From Rhynchonema sp. JSB1_4 (lineage: Eukaryota; Nematoda; Chromadorea; Monhysterida; Xyalidae), in the NCBI GenBank assembly GCA_030248065.1, contig JASAMV010003408.1, positions 1 through 64,000 of the forward strand: DNA of 64,000 nt. Direction: 5' to 3'. This document shows, piece by piece, positions 25,590 to 38,695 of the stretch. Each line of letters starts with the position of its first letter. The first letter of the stretch is position 1. The notes below the pieces were generated by a model. That model saw only the letters and a list, made by a program, of their open reading frames with translations, did no database searches and was not told the origin of the DNA. Both the position numbers and the translations under genes were made by a program.

Positions 25590-27117
25590 ATCACGTTACA
25601 AACCAACCCGGTCGAAAACATGATTACCTCCACTTGTTGTGAAGCACCCAAGCACAAAAAACATGGCATATGGCAAGCAACGACAAGACACCACTCTGCC
25701 TGTTTGGTTTATACACTGTCTCGGAAGCTGGGCTAAACATGAAACATTTTGTTGTTCGCCATGACAATGCTAATCAACAGCAGCCAATCAGCGCGCGCCG
25801 AATGTTGCATGTTGAGTTTCGAGACGAAGTATAAACGGGTGACTACGGTATGTAGTTGGACCAGTGAACCGGTGGTTTTATGCGCCCGGCATGGCATGTC
25901 AGTTGGTTTGGAATTTTTGAACGAACAAAGAAGGACTTAACTACACCCAGTCCATCTGGGACTGGGAGAGTGGTGGAACTTCATAATGAATGTTATGCTG
26001 AAATGGATGTATGGTGATCTGAATTGGAAAGCGAACGAGAATTATACTTTGAAATTCGATGAATACCTGCACATAGCTCTTGCGTTAAGATGTTTATTGC
26101 ATAAAAGTCTGGAGCAGCATTGTTTGTCTGCGCAAAAAACGTCAACAAGAAACACACGCAGAAAAGCACAGCGCAAGAAAAGCGACATAGCGATTATCTG
26201 AGAGCACGCAGCACAGACAGACAGCCAATTCAACTCACAAGGATGATGGATGAAAACGATTAGAGACAGCGCTGTGTCGCAGTAACGTGGTAGATAAGAA
26301 TAAAACAACCAACACACACAGCGCAATCTAACAACGATATCAGCAGCCCAAACGGGTCACCCACGGTGAACTCGCATGTTTAAAATGGAACATTCAGTAT
26401 CATCACCAGCAAAACACCCACTAATCGTTGTAATAAAAACTTTAATTCAAATTTCCGACCCATCACATCATAAACTATGATTTGAATTGCAGTCAATGAC
26501 AAGACCGGACGAATATTTCAATTGAAAGAGAACAGACGTGTATGAGGGAGGGGCGCTTATCTGTGTGGATGTTTTTATTCAAAGTCAGACGGCTTGCAGT
26601 CACGTATGTCAAATGGCGACAAATAGTTTTCATTATGCAAGTTTTTTATTCTGCTTTCTGGTATACCTTGAAACATCAGGCCACGCCACATCATTTATGT
26701 CGACTTCCAAATGTTTGAAATGTGCGATAACCAAATGTGCGTCATTAAACAACCGCAACCTATGTGGACTTGCTTGGCGTCAGGGCTTGACGATCGTCTA
26801 ACAAATGATGACAGTGCAGAACCTGAAAACCAGATGCATCGTTGTGTTGCATCTGGGACGGACGGTAGATCGGCCAAAAAAGTTTGTGATGCATTGTCTC
26901 TGTTTTTTGTGTGTAGTGGCTTCACAATAAATGATGTTTGCAATGTCTGCTCTTGTATTGATACAATGGAGAACATTTATTGTTTTTGTGTTTGCGCTAC
27001 TGCTGTTTGCCAAAATAATCGTCGTATGAAACAATGGCGTAATGCACAATGAAAATAATTGAGCCACGCCACTCCCTCACAGAAACAGACTGTTACCCAG
27101 TTTGACCTGTGTTGCAG
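25590..27117. other. No supported gene
   Basis: Cys-rich open frames occur near 26540-27050 but have no splice support or family signal, and frames on both strands look equally good. One copy of TGATGTTTCA lies on the minus strand at 26669-26678. Confidence 0.35.
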
Positions 27118-27834
27118 CCAGGGTTGAAAAAAAATTTTTTTATTAACGAGCTTTTTTTAAAAACAAAAAATTTTTTTTTGATTTTTTTTTGACGAAAATT
27201 TTTTTTATTAGAAAAAGTGTTGCAAACGACGTTTCAGGATAAATGAAATCGATGCAACATATTATTCAAAAATTGAAAAATTTTCGCCTGAGACCCAACT
27301 TGTGTGGTGACACCCGGTAGCATTGTGCAGATTCTATGGAATCCTACCAGTCTGAGGTTGATGTTCACTAACGATGTACTCTAATGTATGGTAGCATGCC
27401 GTACAATGTATTTTAATGCATCTAATGCCGTATATCTGATATACGACCATCAAAATATCGATTACAGCCCAAATCTTGCGTGTCAGATCGACTTTGCGCG
27501 CCCGGTTTTGCACCAGACCTATGTATATACATGTGTAGTAGCATGCAGTGGTACATAATCGGTGCCACATCACTATAAAAGACCATCCCCGCGCATCCCT
27601 GTACGGATTTGGGGACAATACAGGGCGCCGCAGGCGCGATTTTGGAAAAATTGTCCCGTCCACAGAAAAAAAAGTGCCAATTTTTTGCCTCGAAAAAGGC
27701 CATTTTTGGTCATTTCAGCCCATTTTGGGCAACTTTTTTTTATTAAAAAAAAAGCAAAATCTGAGTTTCACAAAAAAAATTTTTTTTTAAAAAAAAAATT
27801 TTTAATTAACCACTTTTTTTTAAACAACCCTGGT
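27118..27834. mobile_element. hAT-like non-autonomous element, copy 2
   Basis: It has the same termini as the element at 2642 (CAGGGTTG ... CAACCCTG), with the perfect 8-bp target duplication GTTGCAGC on both sides. The A/T-rich subterminal arms and the block CGCCGCAGGCGCGATTTTGG near the 3' end are shared with copy 1. The central part differs between copies. It again looks like broken coding sequence of unknown origin. Confidence 0.9.
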
Positions 27835-27850
27835 TGCAGCACCACGAGCC

Positions 27851-28533
27851 GTGGACATCTATGGTTCTGAAAGTATAAGAAAGATCAAAGTATCGTTTGC
27901 GACAAATGTCAAGATGCGACACGCGTGTTTCAATCGGAATCGACTGCACTTTGCTTTTAGCTCATTTCTTTGTGTGGGGCTCGAAGCGAACAGAATTGCG
28001 GATTATTTTTGTTGCTTGCGACACTTTTATGTGAATTTGTCACCCGGTATCTGTGAACAAACACATCGTTTGAGCTCCATTTTAGTCGTTGACTATGAAT
28101 CCAAAAACAACCAAAATGCGCTCACACGCGGACGAAAACAAAGTGATAAGAAAGTGATAGGCACGAGGTTGCAGAAAATAGGACGACGCCAGTCGTCATC
28201 GAATGACGCCATTTCCAATCATTCGCCGCAAATTTTTAAAACCCGACCCCAAAATTTAGGAAGTTTGCAAATTATGAACGTGGAAAGGAGTTTCTTGGTG
28301 ACGGAAATCCACTTGGGTACACAAAACAGGATCATATCATGCACATATACACAGGGACATAAATACAAAAAAGACGAACTTGTTGAAATCTAAGCACAGC
28401 TGCACCATCAAACTGATAAAGATGACGGCATGAACAGGTCAGCAAATATAACAACAGTATCAAAACAACCTGGGAAAGTTCCACATCGAAAACTCCCTTT
28501 CCGGAAAGTGTAACGGTGTTCAGAAAAAATAAA
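27851..28533. other. Intergenic; open frame not accepted as gene
   Basis: A 180-codon plus-strand frame (27851-28393) has no splice continuity or family resemblance and begins inside the target duplication flank of the hAT-like element. The promoter of the F-box/LRR-like gene should lie in the right part. Confidence 0.35.
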
Positions 28534-31337
28534 ATGTATCCACAAATCGACCACGATGACATTTCGAAGTTGAGCTTGTTGGAACGCACATTCAGCGGTC
28601 AAAGGGTGCACTTATTATCAACCGTCTGCAATTATGTGCGGGATCCGGTGGACAGGAAGAACTTGTGTAGAAGGTGAGTTTTGGCTTGCGTAAGATGGAT
28701 GGATGCTGCCGTTATTATTACTTCGGCTAATGTGATAGGCTTGCTTAGCTCGGCTTTGTTGGCATGAGGACACTTGTAAAATTTGTTGGGTGGTTTCATC
28801 GACTGATTAAGATTTATGTAACAATTACTGTCATGCGAAGTAACGAAGGCAAGCAAAGCTCGTACAGTAGGATCGGATCACCAAATTTTGAAACCAGTCG
28901 TATAAAATGTGGTAAAAACATGTCAAATGTACCCACAATGCCACAAGTGTTTGCAGCGCCCCGATTTTCGGCGACGCGTTTCACTCATCGTTGGCCTGGC
29001 AACACATCGACCGGGTGACGTTGCTGCAGAAACACATGCTGCCGGACATGGACGGACTGTTGAGACTCGAGTCAAGTAGCGGACAGCGGATGTGGGTGAT
29101 TGAGAAGTGCGGTGGTACGAATTCATGTTGTCGTCAGGAGGACAATAATATGCCTTGGCATGTCCGTGATTAATTTGTATGAATATTTTTTTTCGCGTTC
29201 TATGGTATGTAGTTACAACAAAAAGGCAGACCGATCCGCTCTGACCATCAAATTTATCATTGTTGTTGATGTTTCAGTCTGATCAACCCAAGCAAGGACG
29301 TGCATGCGATGGACAAACTGTCGTGGTATCTGCGACACGCCACACACATCCGACAATTGGTCATATCAATTGACAGCTTCTGGTACAGAAATGGCATTGA
29401 CATTGGACGGCAGACGCTGGGTGAGTGGAATTCGTGTTTCGTAAAATGCGTGTGGAGTTTTGGCGAATGCTTTCTCTCGGTTCTCAGAATGGCCACCTCT
29501 TCTACATGCTAATATTTCAGAGTGTCTGCTATCAAGCCTGTCCCACAACGCGTTCAACTACCTGCACTCTCTCTCCATCAGCCTTGAGCTGCATGCCGAC
29601 CTACTGCCCCTGATCCATCCGATCACCAGCAAATTGGCACCAAAATGTCGCTCTGTTGACATTCAGTTCACGCATCTCAACAACACGGCTAATCCCGAAC
29701 CGCATGTGCTCATACCGTTCCTGACGCTGGTTGCCGACCTGCCACAGTTGACCAGGCTTCAGGTGCGACAAAGCCTCTCGAGTTGAATTGGTGGAAGTAT
29801 AAAATGTAATTGTGCCGAAAATGAAAGAAGTAGTTGATGCTCGTGATTCAACTGACTGATTTTGACCAGCGTAAAATTCTTTCTTATTTTCAAACGTTGA
29901 GGTGTTGTAGATTACAACTCGCTTCGTGCACCACAAGCAACTCTTGCGTTTCTTGTTTTTCAGTCTGTATTATTATGTAAGCTGGTTGGTCAAATTGGCG
30001 TGGTGCCTTCAGAAAATCTCAAAAATACTTAACAATGTCAAACGGCATAACCATAAAGCAGCGCCGAACGGGATACCAATTCGAATCACCCCAATAACAC
30101 ACAAAAAGTTGAAAATACATCACATTTCCAGATTTTCGGCAGTGCCGAGTTCTGGTCTTGGCCCGATGTGGCGCCGACGGTGAGCCGTGCCGTTCGTGAC
30201 AAGGACCAATTGAAGAGCCTGAATCTGACCGGTTGCCAGACTCGTCAGGCAGCTGCAATTGTGTGCCATTTGAGCCGGCCTTCTCTGATCAGGGCAACCT
30301 TGCTTTTGACCGACTTCGATCACCCAGCCGATCCCACTCAATTGTTGACGCAAGTGCCCCCGAAGATGTTTCACAATGTTACACAACTGATGATCACCCA
30401 TCATGGACACATGTTGGTGACACGATTTTGTTTGGCTGGCTGGCTCATGTTTCATAAAGTAGCTTTATTTTCGTCGCAATGTGATGATGTTTGATCTCAT
30501 GTGGCATCTATCTGGTATCAAACTTTAGTTGTCCGCTGAGTTGTGTCTGGCTCAGTCTGCTGCGGGAAGAGTCACTCGAGCCTCAATGTTCGGGCCTGAC
30601 TACACGACACGCGACCAGTTTTAAAGTCATAGTATTCGATTTATAGACATGAGCTTTCTCTTACGTTAGAATGTGGTCACGTCTCTACTTACAAATGAGA
30701 GATTGGCCAGAGCCGGTTGCCACGTTTGACACTGAAACATCACCATACATTTCACCTTCCAGCACCAGCAGCGCATCCCTGTGGTCTCGTTGGTTGCAAT
30801 CAGTGTTGGTCATGTGTCCCAACCTGAGCCTGCTGTCTGATCATCTATCCAAGATCCAACCGACCCTGCAATTGCACGACGCCGTCACCTTTGTGCATCA
30901 GGCAAGCGTCATCGTCGCAAATCGAATTGCCGCCGCGTCCGCAAATGCTGGCCAATCAGAGGCCAGTGCCATGCTTGATGTGGCCATGTTTGCGCCGAGG
31001 TAGGGTTCGAAAATTGTTATACACTTGCTCACCTTCGTATCCTGGTTTTTTGTCTTTTCTTCATGTGGTCAACGCACATTCGATGACGATTTGTGCTGAC
31101 GACAAAACAATTAACCAGTTTTTGCTTGGATGACACGACATTTGACCGTATTCCAGAGGCATCAAGATTCTTTCCACATACGACCAATTTTGTGCCGAGC
31201 TGACGACCAAATTGGCAAAAGCAAAAGTCGAGTACGGCAGTTTCTACGATTTGACGGTCACAAGCGAAAGCAAGGGTGAATTAAAGATGATGTGCGAGTT
31301 TGAAACTGATGATAATAATAATGAAGAACAAAATTGA
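28534..31337 (+). CDS. F-box/LRR-like protein
   Basis: Seven exons (28534-28673, 28957-29091, 29278-29420, 29521-29762, 30132-30412, 30670-30999, 31157-31337) join in phase to 483 aa. Residues about 1-70 (ISKLSLLERTF ... VCNYVRDPVDRKNLCRR ... LAWQHIDRVTL) follow the helix pattern and Trp of an F-box, which would dock to SKP1 of an SCF ubiquitin ligase. The rest has leucine-rich strands such as HIRQLVISID and LKSLNLTGC, consistent with a substrate-binding repeat domain, and an acidic Asn/Glu-rich tail. Two donors are unusual (GTGGGT after exon 2, GTTGGT after exon 5) and were needed to keep phase. Intron 2 ends TGATGTTTCAG. The F-box assignment rests on pattern only. Confidence 0.75.
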
Positions 31338-31549
31338 TCGGGCATTTCTTTGTTGTCTCTCTGTCTTTTATTTGTTTGCAGTATTCACGATCATACGTTT
31401 GTGCATATTCAATCGTGTCTGTGTGCATTCACAGTATTTATCAAGTCAAGGCCAAATTCACGAAGTCACACCCGTATTTTAAAAGACAGCATGTAGTTGA
31501 GCTTTCGGGGATTCGGCCCATCATCATTTGAAATGATTCTTCAAATAAA

Positions 31550-34500
31550 TCAGTATTTATCGAGCTCAATCTTGGTTTGTGGCTTTCCATCGGATGTGGA
31601 ATCGATCGTCACGTTACCGTTTTCAGTCTTGGATTCCTTCGGTGGTCGTCGACGCAGAATGTCCTTCACCGATCTGAAAATAAACATCGACTATCGAATC
31701 TTGGAATTAAACAAACAAAAAAACGCAATCTTTTTGATCAAATCGTATCTGTCTTGGTCAAGTCTGTCTGGTGAATATTTGGGATATCGAGTGATTTTGT
31801 GATTCCGCCAAATTTATCAGCTTCAAAGTTGTTCCCAGACCGGGTCACTGTTTGTGGCATTGGCAAAACTGCAACGCAGTCATGTCACGAAGACATATCC
31901 GATATGTGACGGCCAAATGTGATACAGTTCAGGATGTTATATCAACTCACATCACTGCCGAGCTTGATTTTCTGGCGTCCGGTTCTGCACCCGGTTTGCC
32001 GTCCTTATTGTATCGATCGAACAGCGCACAATTACTTGGCCGGAAGTAGATGCAGACAATTATGGACAGAAGCAGTAGTTCGACCATTAGAATCATGTCG
32101 TTCATTACTGAAATTTACTGGCAGATTTTGAAAGAAAAGTTAGATGGAACTCCTGTTGCACGAAAAGTTACATAAATGGCTGTAAGCACCATTCATCATA
32201 GAACAACAAGCCAGTTTGATACAATTTATACGCCTACATTCAATTCTCGGGACGGGAAACGTTCACCAAGGACCGGTCTGAATTGATATGCAGGACATGT
32301 CCGTTTATCTTACTACAGTATCCGGGCCACGAGCTTGAACTTTTCTTGGCTGAAGGTTGGGGGAACAGGCATACCCCAAGCCACACTTACTGAATCCCTT
32401 CAACTCTGCGTCCAGGATAACAATGTGGTCATCGAACACCCCCTGCCCGCCGAGTATGGTGAACACGGCCTCTTGGATGTTCAACAGAACCAACAGCAAT
32501 TGAATGCAACGCAGCATTTGTGGAAGGCGGTACTTCTTTTTGATCACCTGAAGCAGATGTTGGTTTTCGATTGGAAAAATACATACAGTAATAATCTGAA
32601 AGGGACGAGGGTTACTGAACAGCATGTTTTATACAAGTTCTTAGGGTGTTTGAGATTCGTGATGGTATCAACAAATCTCGAAGTATCCTGAACACAAAAC
32701 GTGTCACATGACCAAGACCACATCCAGCATAGCCAGTCAAACGGCACTGACCTGATACGTGAGATTAGCGAGCGCGTAGCAGGCAAACATGCCCAACATG
32801 GTTGACAACACTTTCAGCACTTTTAAGACCGGGTATTGGTCCTCAACGTCAATGCCGTAGGCGAAACCGTAGAATTCGACCACCGTTAGCAGAAGGTCGA
32901 AACCACCGGCTTGGTACACGAGCATGGCCAGAATGCGAAGGTTTCGTCTGAAAAGTGGGACCAAGCCAAATATAGGCTTACAACCATGTCTGCAAAAGTA
33001 GTTGTTGCGTGGCCATTTGGTGCATTCCCACTGACGATGACCTGGTGCACCGCCCGTTTATGTAAGTCTGTGTAGGTCGTGACATGCAACAACAGGATCC
33101 AGTTTATTGTCAAAGTCCATGCATCGGAGTCGGGTTTGGTACAAAAGGTCAGCAAGGTGCACACACTGTGCCCTCTTTACAGTGGCCCTTGTAGAGAAAG
33201 TGAAACTCCGTTTGCGAAAAACAGTTCGGCCCCCATCTTACTAAAACAGCACCCTACCTGCATGTGTGGTGAAAATTTTTTATATCGAACTAAAATGGAG
33301 GATCGCGTCTAAAGAGGTCGGACCGGACCAACCACCAACCGACTGGGCGCAATGTGTGGCAAGCATTTGCAGCATCTCAATGGGCCAACGTTCATTTGAA
33401 TGTCGATCTGTGCTGCCTGACTGGTCTCGGCCATTTTGGCACAACCGGTCCCGCCGTAAAGGTTGTAGATCAGGTGCACGAAGTTGATAAGCATTTCCAT
33501 CAGGTATCTGAGAACGTGCATCAGATCAGTGTGTGTAATGTTCATACCGGAAAGCACAGCAGCAGATAACGGTGCACTTATTTTGCTCAAGTTTTTTTTT
33601 AAATTCTGGGCGTTTCAATTAGAATTAATCATCAAACGGGATCACTGAGAAGATCACAGTATCACCGAACGACTAACAAATCTGGGCTAGGAAAAAAACC
33701 AAATTAATATCATTGAATTTCACTAAGCGCCAGATCGAGTCGACCCCAGTAGATCTTAGTCCATTGGGCGATCTATTATGTTCGATCTTGAGCTCCCATC
33801 ACTCCACTCCAAGTTGCCTCGATGCTTCAAAGTTCTGGGCTACCAAGCTTGCTCTAGAGGCCAACACGGTTGTGTTCAGCTGGACTGCTTGCATCTTGCC
33901 ATGGTGCTGCTTTTTTTTCTTTTGGTCCGGTGGATGAAAAGGCGAACATAAATGGTTATTCAAGGATTGTTTGCGATGAATTTAGTGTCTTCTTGATTGG
34001 AACTTGGTAAGTTAGTAATGTGGTGGGTAGGATCAGCAGACGAGTTTGGTGTGGGTTACTGTATAGTTAGTCGGGATGGGAAGGGATGTGATGAAACTTT
34101 CGATCGAAGATTGATCGAAAAGGAAAAATTCTTCGTCGGTAAAAAAGCAGAATCATTTTGCTCAAGTGCATTCTTGTATCATGCCGACAGCTAACGGAAA
34201 ACGTCAATAATATGGATGTGATCCAAGGCAGTATAGTCAGAGGTACGCATTCAGTGAAATTCAGACCAAATGTGTTTCCATACGGTTGATACCATAGCTG
34301 CACTTGCATATGAATTCAAATTGAAAAACAAAACAGGAAAACACCAACGCTGGAAGGATCAATTTGATGAGCGTTGCCGTGGCCGGCAGAGTGATGGCGG
34401 ACAACGAGCAGAAACCAGCAACCTGCAGATCACATGAACTCTATATTAATATACTGTAAGATTGTGAAACATCATACCGGAAATACAGCAACAATTTTGA

Positions 34501-34835
34501 GCAGAATGTTGCGTCTGTGATGTCCGGTGACGTAACGGTGGACGGCGCGCGCTTGCATGACGAACAGGATGACGATCAAAACGTAGAACACAATGCACGA
34601 ATTGAGGAACATTTGGATGCCGATTGGCATCGCTGAAATGGGACAGTTTCCGAATTTTCAAAAAAAAAACACAAGATTTTTCGAATGAAATGCAGACATT
34701 TTGAAACGACTGATAACGCGGGTACTCACCATCAAAGTATTCGTCAGTTCTGGGGAATCGATTTTTGCAGTGGCACAGCGATTCATTGTCTCGCTGCTCA
34801 TCGTCGTCTCTACGTCCCGGTCCAAAGTTGTCCAT
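31550..34835 (-). CDS. Organic solute transporter alpha-like
   Basis: Exons 34835-34730, 34632-34478, 34422-34349, 33507-33340, 32947-32752, 32547-32391, 32107-31951 and 31673-31550 close in phase to 378 aa. OST-alpha (SLC51A) is a seven-helix membrane protein that moves bile acids or steroids. Family marks in order: TM1 (MFLNSCIVFYVLIVILFVMQ), RRNILLKI, a Pro-initiated TM (LPATATLIKLILPA), and VGPLRCCKCLPH, which matches the Cys cluster of vertebrate OST-alpha. After these come RRNLRILAMLVYQ, the TM with QLLLVLLNIQEAVF, and a last TM ending YFRPSN, followed by a Lys-rich tail. The spacing from the Pro TM to the YGG motif equals human OST-alpha. Exons 3 and 4 end at GTTGGT donors. Intron 2 begins GTATGATGTTTCAC. 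Confidence 0.9.
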
Positions 34836-36234
34836 CTTTTATGAAATTTTTTCAATTTTCTTTCATCGAGATTTTGCCGACGCGAGTCTCGTTTGTGTGT
34901 TGATTTTCCTTGAAGATTTTACTCACACACGTCAAGCAGGGAGAAATGAATAACTGAGCAACACACTTCACTATGTGAAACTTTGGCGTGCTGGGAACCC
35001 AGACCTGTTCCGTTCTATTGTCGTTCGAAGTCGTTCGACAGCTCTTGAGAACACACACGTTAGCTAATACCGCTCATGGCAAAAAACACCAAAACATGAA
35101 ATAACAACACTTGAACAAGAGTCGTCCATTGGTGTTACGCCACCAGCAGAGCATTGGAGGCGCGGTTTGGTCGGTTTAGGGTTTATGTAACTTCAGCCAA
35201 TGTGCGACTGTGCGCACTTCAAGCTGTGCGCGCCAGTGTGCGAATACCGGTTTTTAATTTTTCGAGCCGGCATATATGTAGGTACAGTATACCTCCCTTA
35301 TTTTCTTCATTGTTGTGTTTCGGTTGTGTGCCGTAGGAGTGTTAAGCCGAGTGTTTGCATACGTACTTGTGCTGTTTCTCAAGATTCGGAGTATTATCCG
35401 ACTTACGTTGGTGTTAAGAAAACAAGTGTTATGACGCAAAAGCAACACGATACAGCACGTACCTACATTTTATGAACTTCAAACATCGAAAACATTCCGA
35501 ACGCTGCTTGAAAAGTTGACAAAGTTCCATGAAATTCAGTTTTGCGGCACATAACGTCACAAAGTAAAGATATGACATATACCTACAGACGAGCGAGACA
35601 TCATGGACACAAGTTCGTTTCAGATTGCAAATGACATATTTGATATTCATCAGATTGATCATCATTGATATCAGATTTGACATTCAGATTGCAAATATTT
35701 GAGTGGTCGAGCAACGCGAAACGAAAGAACTCAAGACAAACAATAACAATTATAAATCCAAACTGCTTCATGAAAAACAAACCGTGTTGTTAGCATAGAA
35801 GTTCTAAAAGGAGGTTCCCAGTACGGGTACATGTGCCTTAGCTGATGACATAAGACCTGTGAAAAAATAGGATTGGCACAGTAGCCGGGAAGCCGGTAAC
35901 GACAGTATTTACGATACAAAGGTCAATGTTGGGAATCAAATAGCCCGAACTAATTAAAAAACATATGCACACCACAAAAAATAGAAAACAACGTGGTCAA
36001 CTCAAGTGCGGTCAAATCACTTTCGTCAACTCACGGCAGTCCCGAGTGAGCGCGAAAAATAATACATGGCATTCGGTGTGAGTTGATACGACTCTGCTAG
36101 AAAGTGAGTTGACGATGTGATTTGACCACTTGAGTTGATTACTGTACCTCCATAGAGGTCAGGCCACCCAACACAAATGAGTCCGGAAACAACGAATTGA
36201 CATGAAAACAACAGTTTTTCGAATAATTGGACGA
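34836..36234. other. Intergenic region with one MITE
   Basis: There is no supported exon. A diverged copy of the Tc1/mariner-like MITE lies at about 35992-36145 (GTGGTCAACTC ... GAGTTGATTACTGTA). The rest is AT-rich with TACATA-type microsatellite pieces. Confidence 0.45.
35992..36145. mobile_element. Tc1/mariner-like MITE, copy 2
   Basis: It aligns along its length with 4725-4874. Shared parts are GGTCAAATCACTT, CGTCAACTCAC, AATAATACATGG and GTGAGTTGACGA. The ends are degraded (left ACGTGGTCAACT, right TTGATTACTGTA), so it is an older insertion. Confidence 0.65.
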
Positions 36235-38695
36235 TCATCTTGTCTTAGATTGCCCTGTACTGTTCAGCGGTACCACCTGAGTTTGATTGATACCGAAGAA
36301 CTTCTTCATCGCATCCTTAAAGTCATCATAGCTGGCGGCGTAGATGAACAGGTTGACGGCCGAATTCAGAATTGTCATTGTGCCTGCGAGGGTGGGTGTA
36401 GAACGATGAAATTGATTGGTGCGAAACTTTGTGTTGAACACCAAATCGAATTGGATCCGATTTCATATTATGATTGATCACGTGACTTTTTAGAATGAAA
36501 CCGACGGAACTGTTTTCAATCGACGGTTTTCGGGACGAGCTGACGAAAATCTTATTCTGCGTACATTAATCGAAATTAGTGTCATTGCAAACATCGGAAT
36601 ATCCTAAATTCATATCAGAACAGTCCAGTGAGCAAGACGAAATTACCAAGCTCGATAGCGGTGACGGTTGTTACCAAACAGACGTAAAAAACCTGTGCGC
36701 AAGTACGTTGGGTGGAATTTTCGAAACGGTGTAAACGTGTAAGTTGGGTGAAAAGGCCGGTCAGTTTAAACACGAAACATTGCCTGCTCTTAACGTGGAA
36801 TGTTTCACCATTTACACCGAACACTTAATTGATGTGTTTACTTTGTTTTGAAAATACCACCCCAGTATTTTACTCACTGACGAATCGCTCGGACAAATGC
36901 GCAGCCATGCGGCCGGGTTCCGACGCCATCACAATTGTGTACACAATCAACGGTACAACGTATGCGAGAATACAAACCAACGTGGTTACCATAACCGTAC
37001 TGTTCAATTTCGACTGAAAAATGCAGTTTTGATTATTTTATGAGAGATGAGAAAAAATTTTGATGTTCTTTTTTATACCTCGCGTTTTCGCTCACGTTCC
37101 TCGCTCGGTTTCGACGACGCTTTCATCTTGATAAACTTTTGATGATGATGCCTGTGTGTGAGTTGTGCAAAAGTGGAAGTCTATGATTGTTAATTGTTGT
37201 TTTGAATTTGTTTTTTAACTTTTAGCGGCATAGCACCAGACACAAAACCAACCACAACGCAGCGTTGGTCGCCGACATCAGAAGGGCGACTATGATGTTG
37301 CCCAAGGTGATTTGGAGTACGAAACCGAGACTGATCACGTCCATTAGGTGCCATTCCTATAGAGGAAAACTCATTTTCGACATAACTTTCCAGAGGAAAA
37401 AAGAAATAAAATATTTTCAATTATAAAACCGCACTTGATCGATTCTACTGGGGTTATCAAGCACGGAATAGGCGTACACGGTCTCAGGTACGGCCAACAC
37501 GAACAACACAGCAACAGCGTATGCAGCACGAAGACGATGGTTGTATGAACCTGATTGGGCAAGGGAACTATTCATGATATACATATGAACACATATTGCA
37601 CCCAGTAGCTGAGGGGCAAGACCAAACATCAACTATTACTATATCTGGATAGTGACCTTCCACACTTGGGAAACCCAAAATCGACATTGGGTCTACCTTT
37701 TATGGCCTAAAATTTCGGGTCTCGAATATGTCACTATAAAGAGGGTAGATCATATTTGGTCACGTTATGGATGGCATCATTGAAACATCACACGTACGGT
37801 AGGTGTGCGGCTTCTTGATGGCATAGAGTCGGTCGATGGCGATCCAGAGCAGTTGACGTTGACTGAATTCGGTTGTGTACATCAGGGTCAGGGCCACCGA
37901 CAGGCATGCGGCACGTGACAGTTGCAGCAACTGGAATGGGGACAGTACCATTGGGCATAGAAAAGTAAGTTTAGGATAGCATTTGTCAGACCAAAAGTAG
38001 CTGGTGCCAGGCCAAAATATGCTTGCCAAACGTTTTACACAGTCAAAATTGTTGGTATCAGTATTTCTCAATAAAAATACGAAAAATCACGTCACCAAGT
38101 CTGCCAACATAGTGCACAACAACAAGAACAACAACCTGCTGCGACGATTTGACCGCATTGAACAACAGACTGCTGCCACAGCGACAGAAATCGAACGCAG
38201 CCAGCACAACCAAGTTGGTGAGCTCGGTGCGCTTGCGAAGTTCCTTGTATCTGTGAGCAGGGCTAATGTGCCGAAAAGGGTAACCAAAATCGCGCTGCAT
38301 AAGTAACAATTGGAGGCATTTGAATTAATATTAGTTTAGATGTGGAGTTACACTCGCAAACACAACGAATAAAATTTAGTTTTTAAGGATAGTTTAGTGG
38401 GTTGAACCAGATCAATGTCAAAGGGTTGCTGTGGAACACAGTAAACTAAGGCACATGTTTCAATACTTCCCCACAGTGCGCATTATACGCAACACAAATT
38501 TATTTGTCCTCTGTTCGCTGAGTTCGCGACGAACAAGTGTTTCATCTTAACAACGTCATTTTCCAACCTGGCGAACAAAAACATGACCAGTGTGTTGGTC
38601 AACAGTCCGGTGACGCTCAAGCTGAATGACAGCACGTCTGCGGCAATTAACAGGGGATGCGACGACACATCGACGTCGTTGGTGGTGGAATTCAT
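36235..38695 (-). CDS. Rhodopsin-type GPCR, nematode chemoreceptor-like
   Basis: Nine short exons (38695-38568, 38250-38136, 37930-37798, 37550-37435, 37356-37244, 37151-37079, 37013-36882, 36692-36647, 36383-36235) close in phase to 334 aa. Seven helices are present. The N-terminus is short with NST sites. TM1 is LLTNTLVMFLFAR, and TM3 ends IDRLYAIKKP (a DRY variant, DRL). ICL3 is Lys/Arg-rich. TM6 is VMVTTLVCILAYVVPLIVY, and TM7 is ILNSAVNLFIYAAS in place of NPxxY. A helix-8-like KDAMKKFFG and a short tail follow. The gene at 45635-48054 has the same TM7 signature, so both belong to one subfamily. The ligand is unknown. The donor after TM5 is the weakest call. Intron 3 begins GTACGTGTGATGTTTCA, a copy of the dispersed decamer. 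Confidence 0.85.

Noticed and set aside
26538..27067. Cys-rich open frames on both strands
   Set aside because: Frames on opposite strands look equally plausible, no donors or acceptors fit, and no known Cys spacing was found.
27851..28393. 180-codon plus-strand open frame
   Set aside because: It has no splice continuity, no family resemblance and low-complexity composition, and it starts at the border of a transposon insertion. It was kept only as intergenic.
33713..33937. Possible extra OST-alpha exon or RNA gene
   Set aside because: The exon 3 to exon 4 junction of OST-alpha closes in phase without it and matches the human spacing exactly. No RNA fold was evident.
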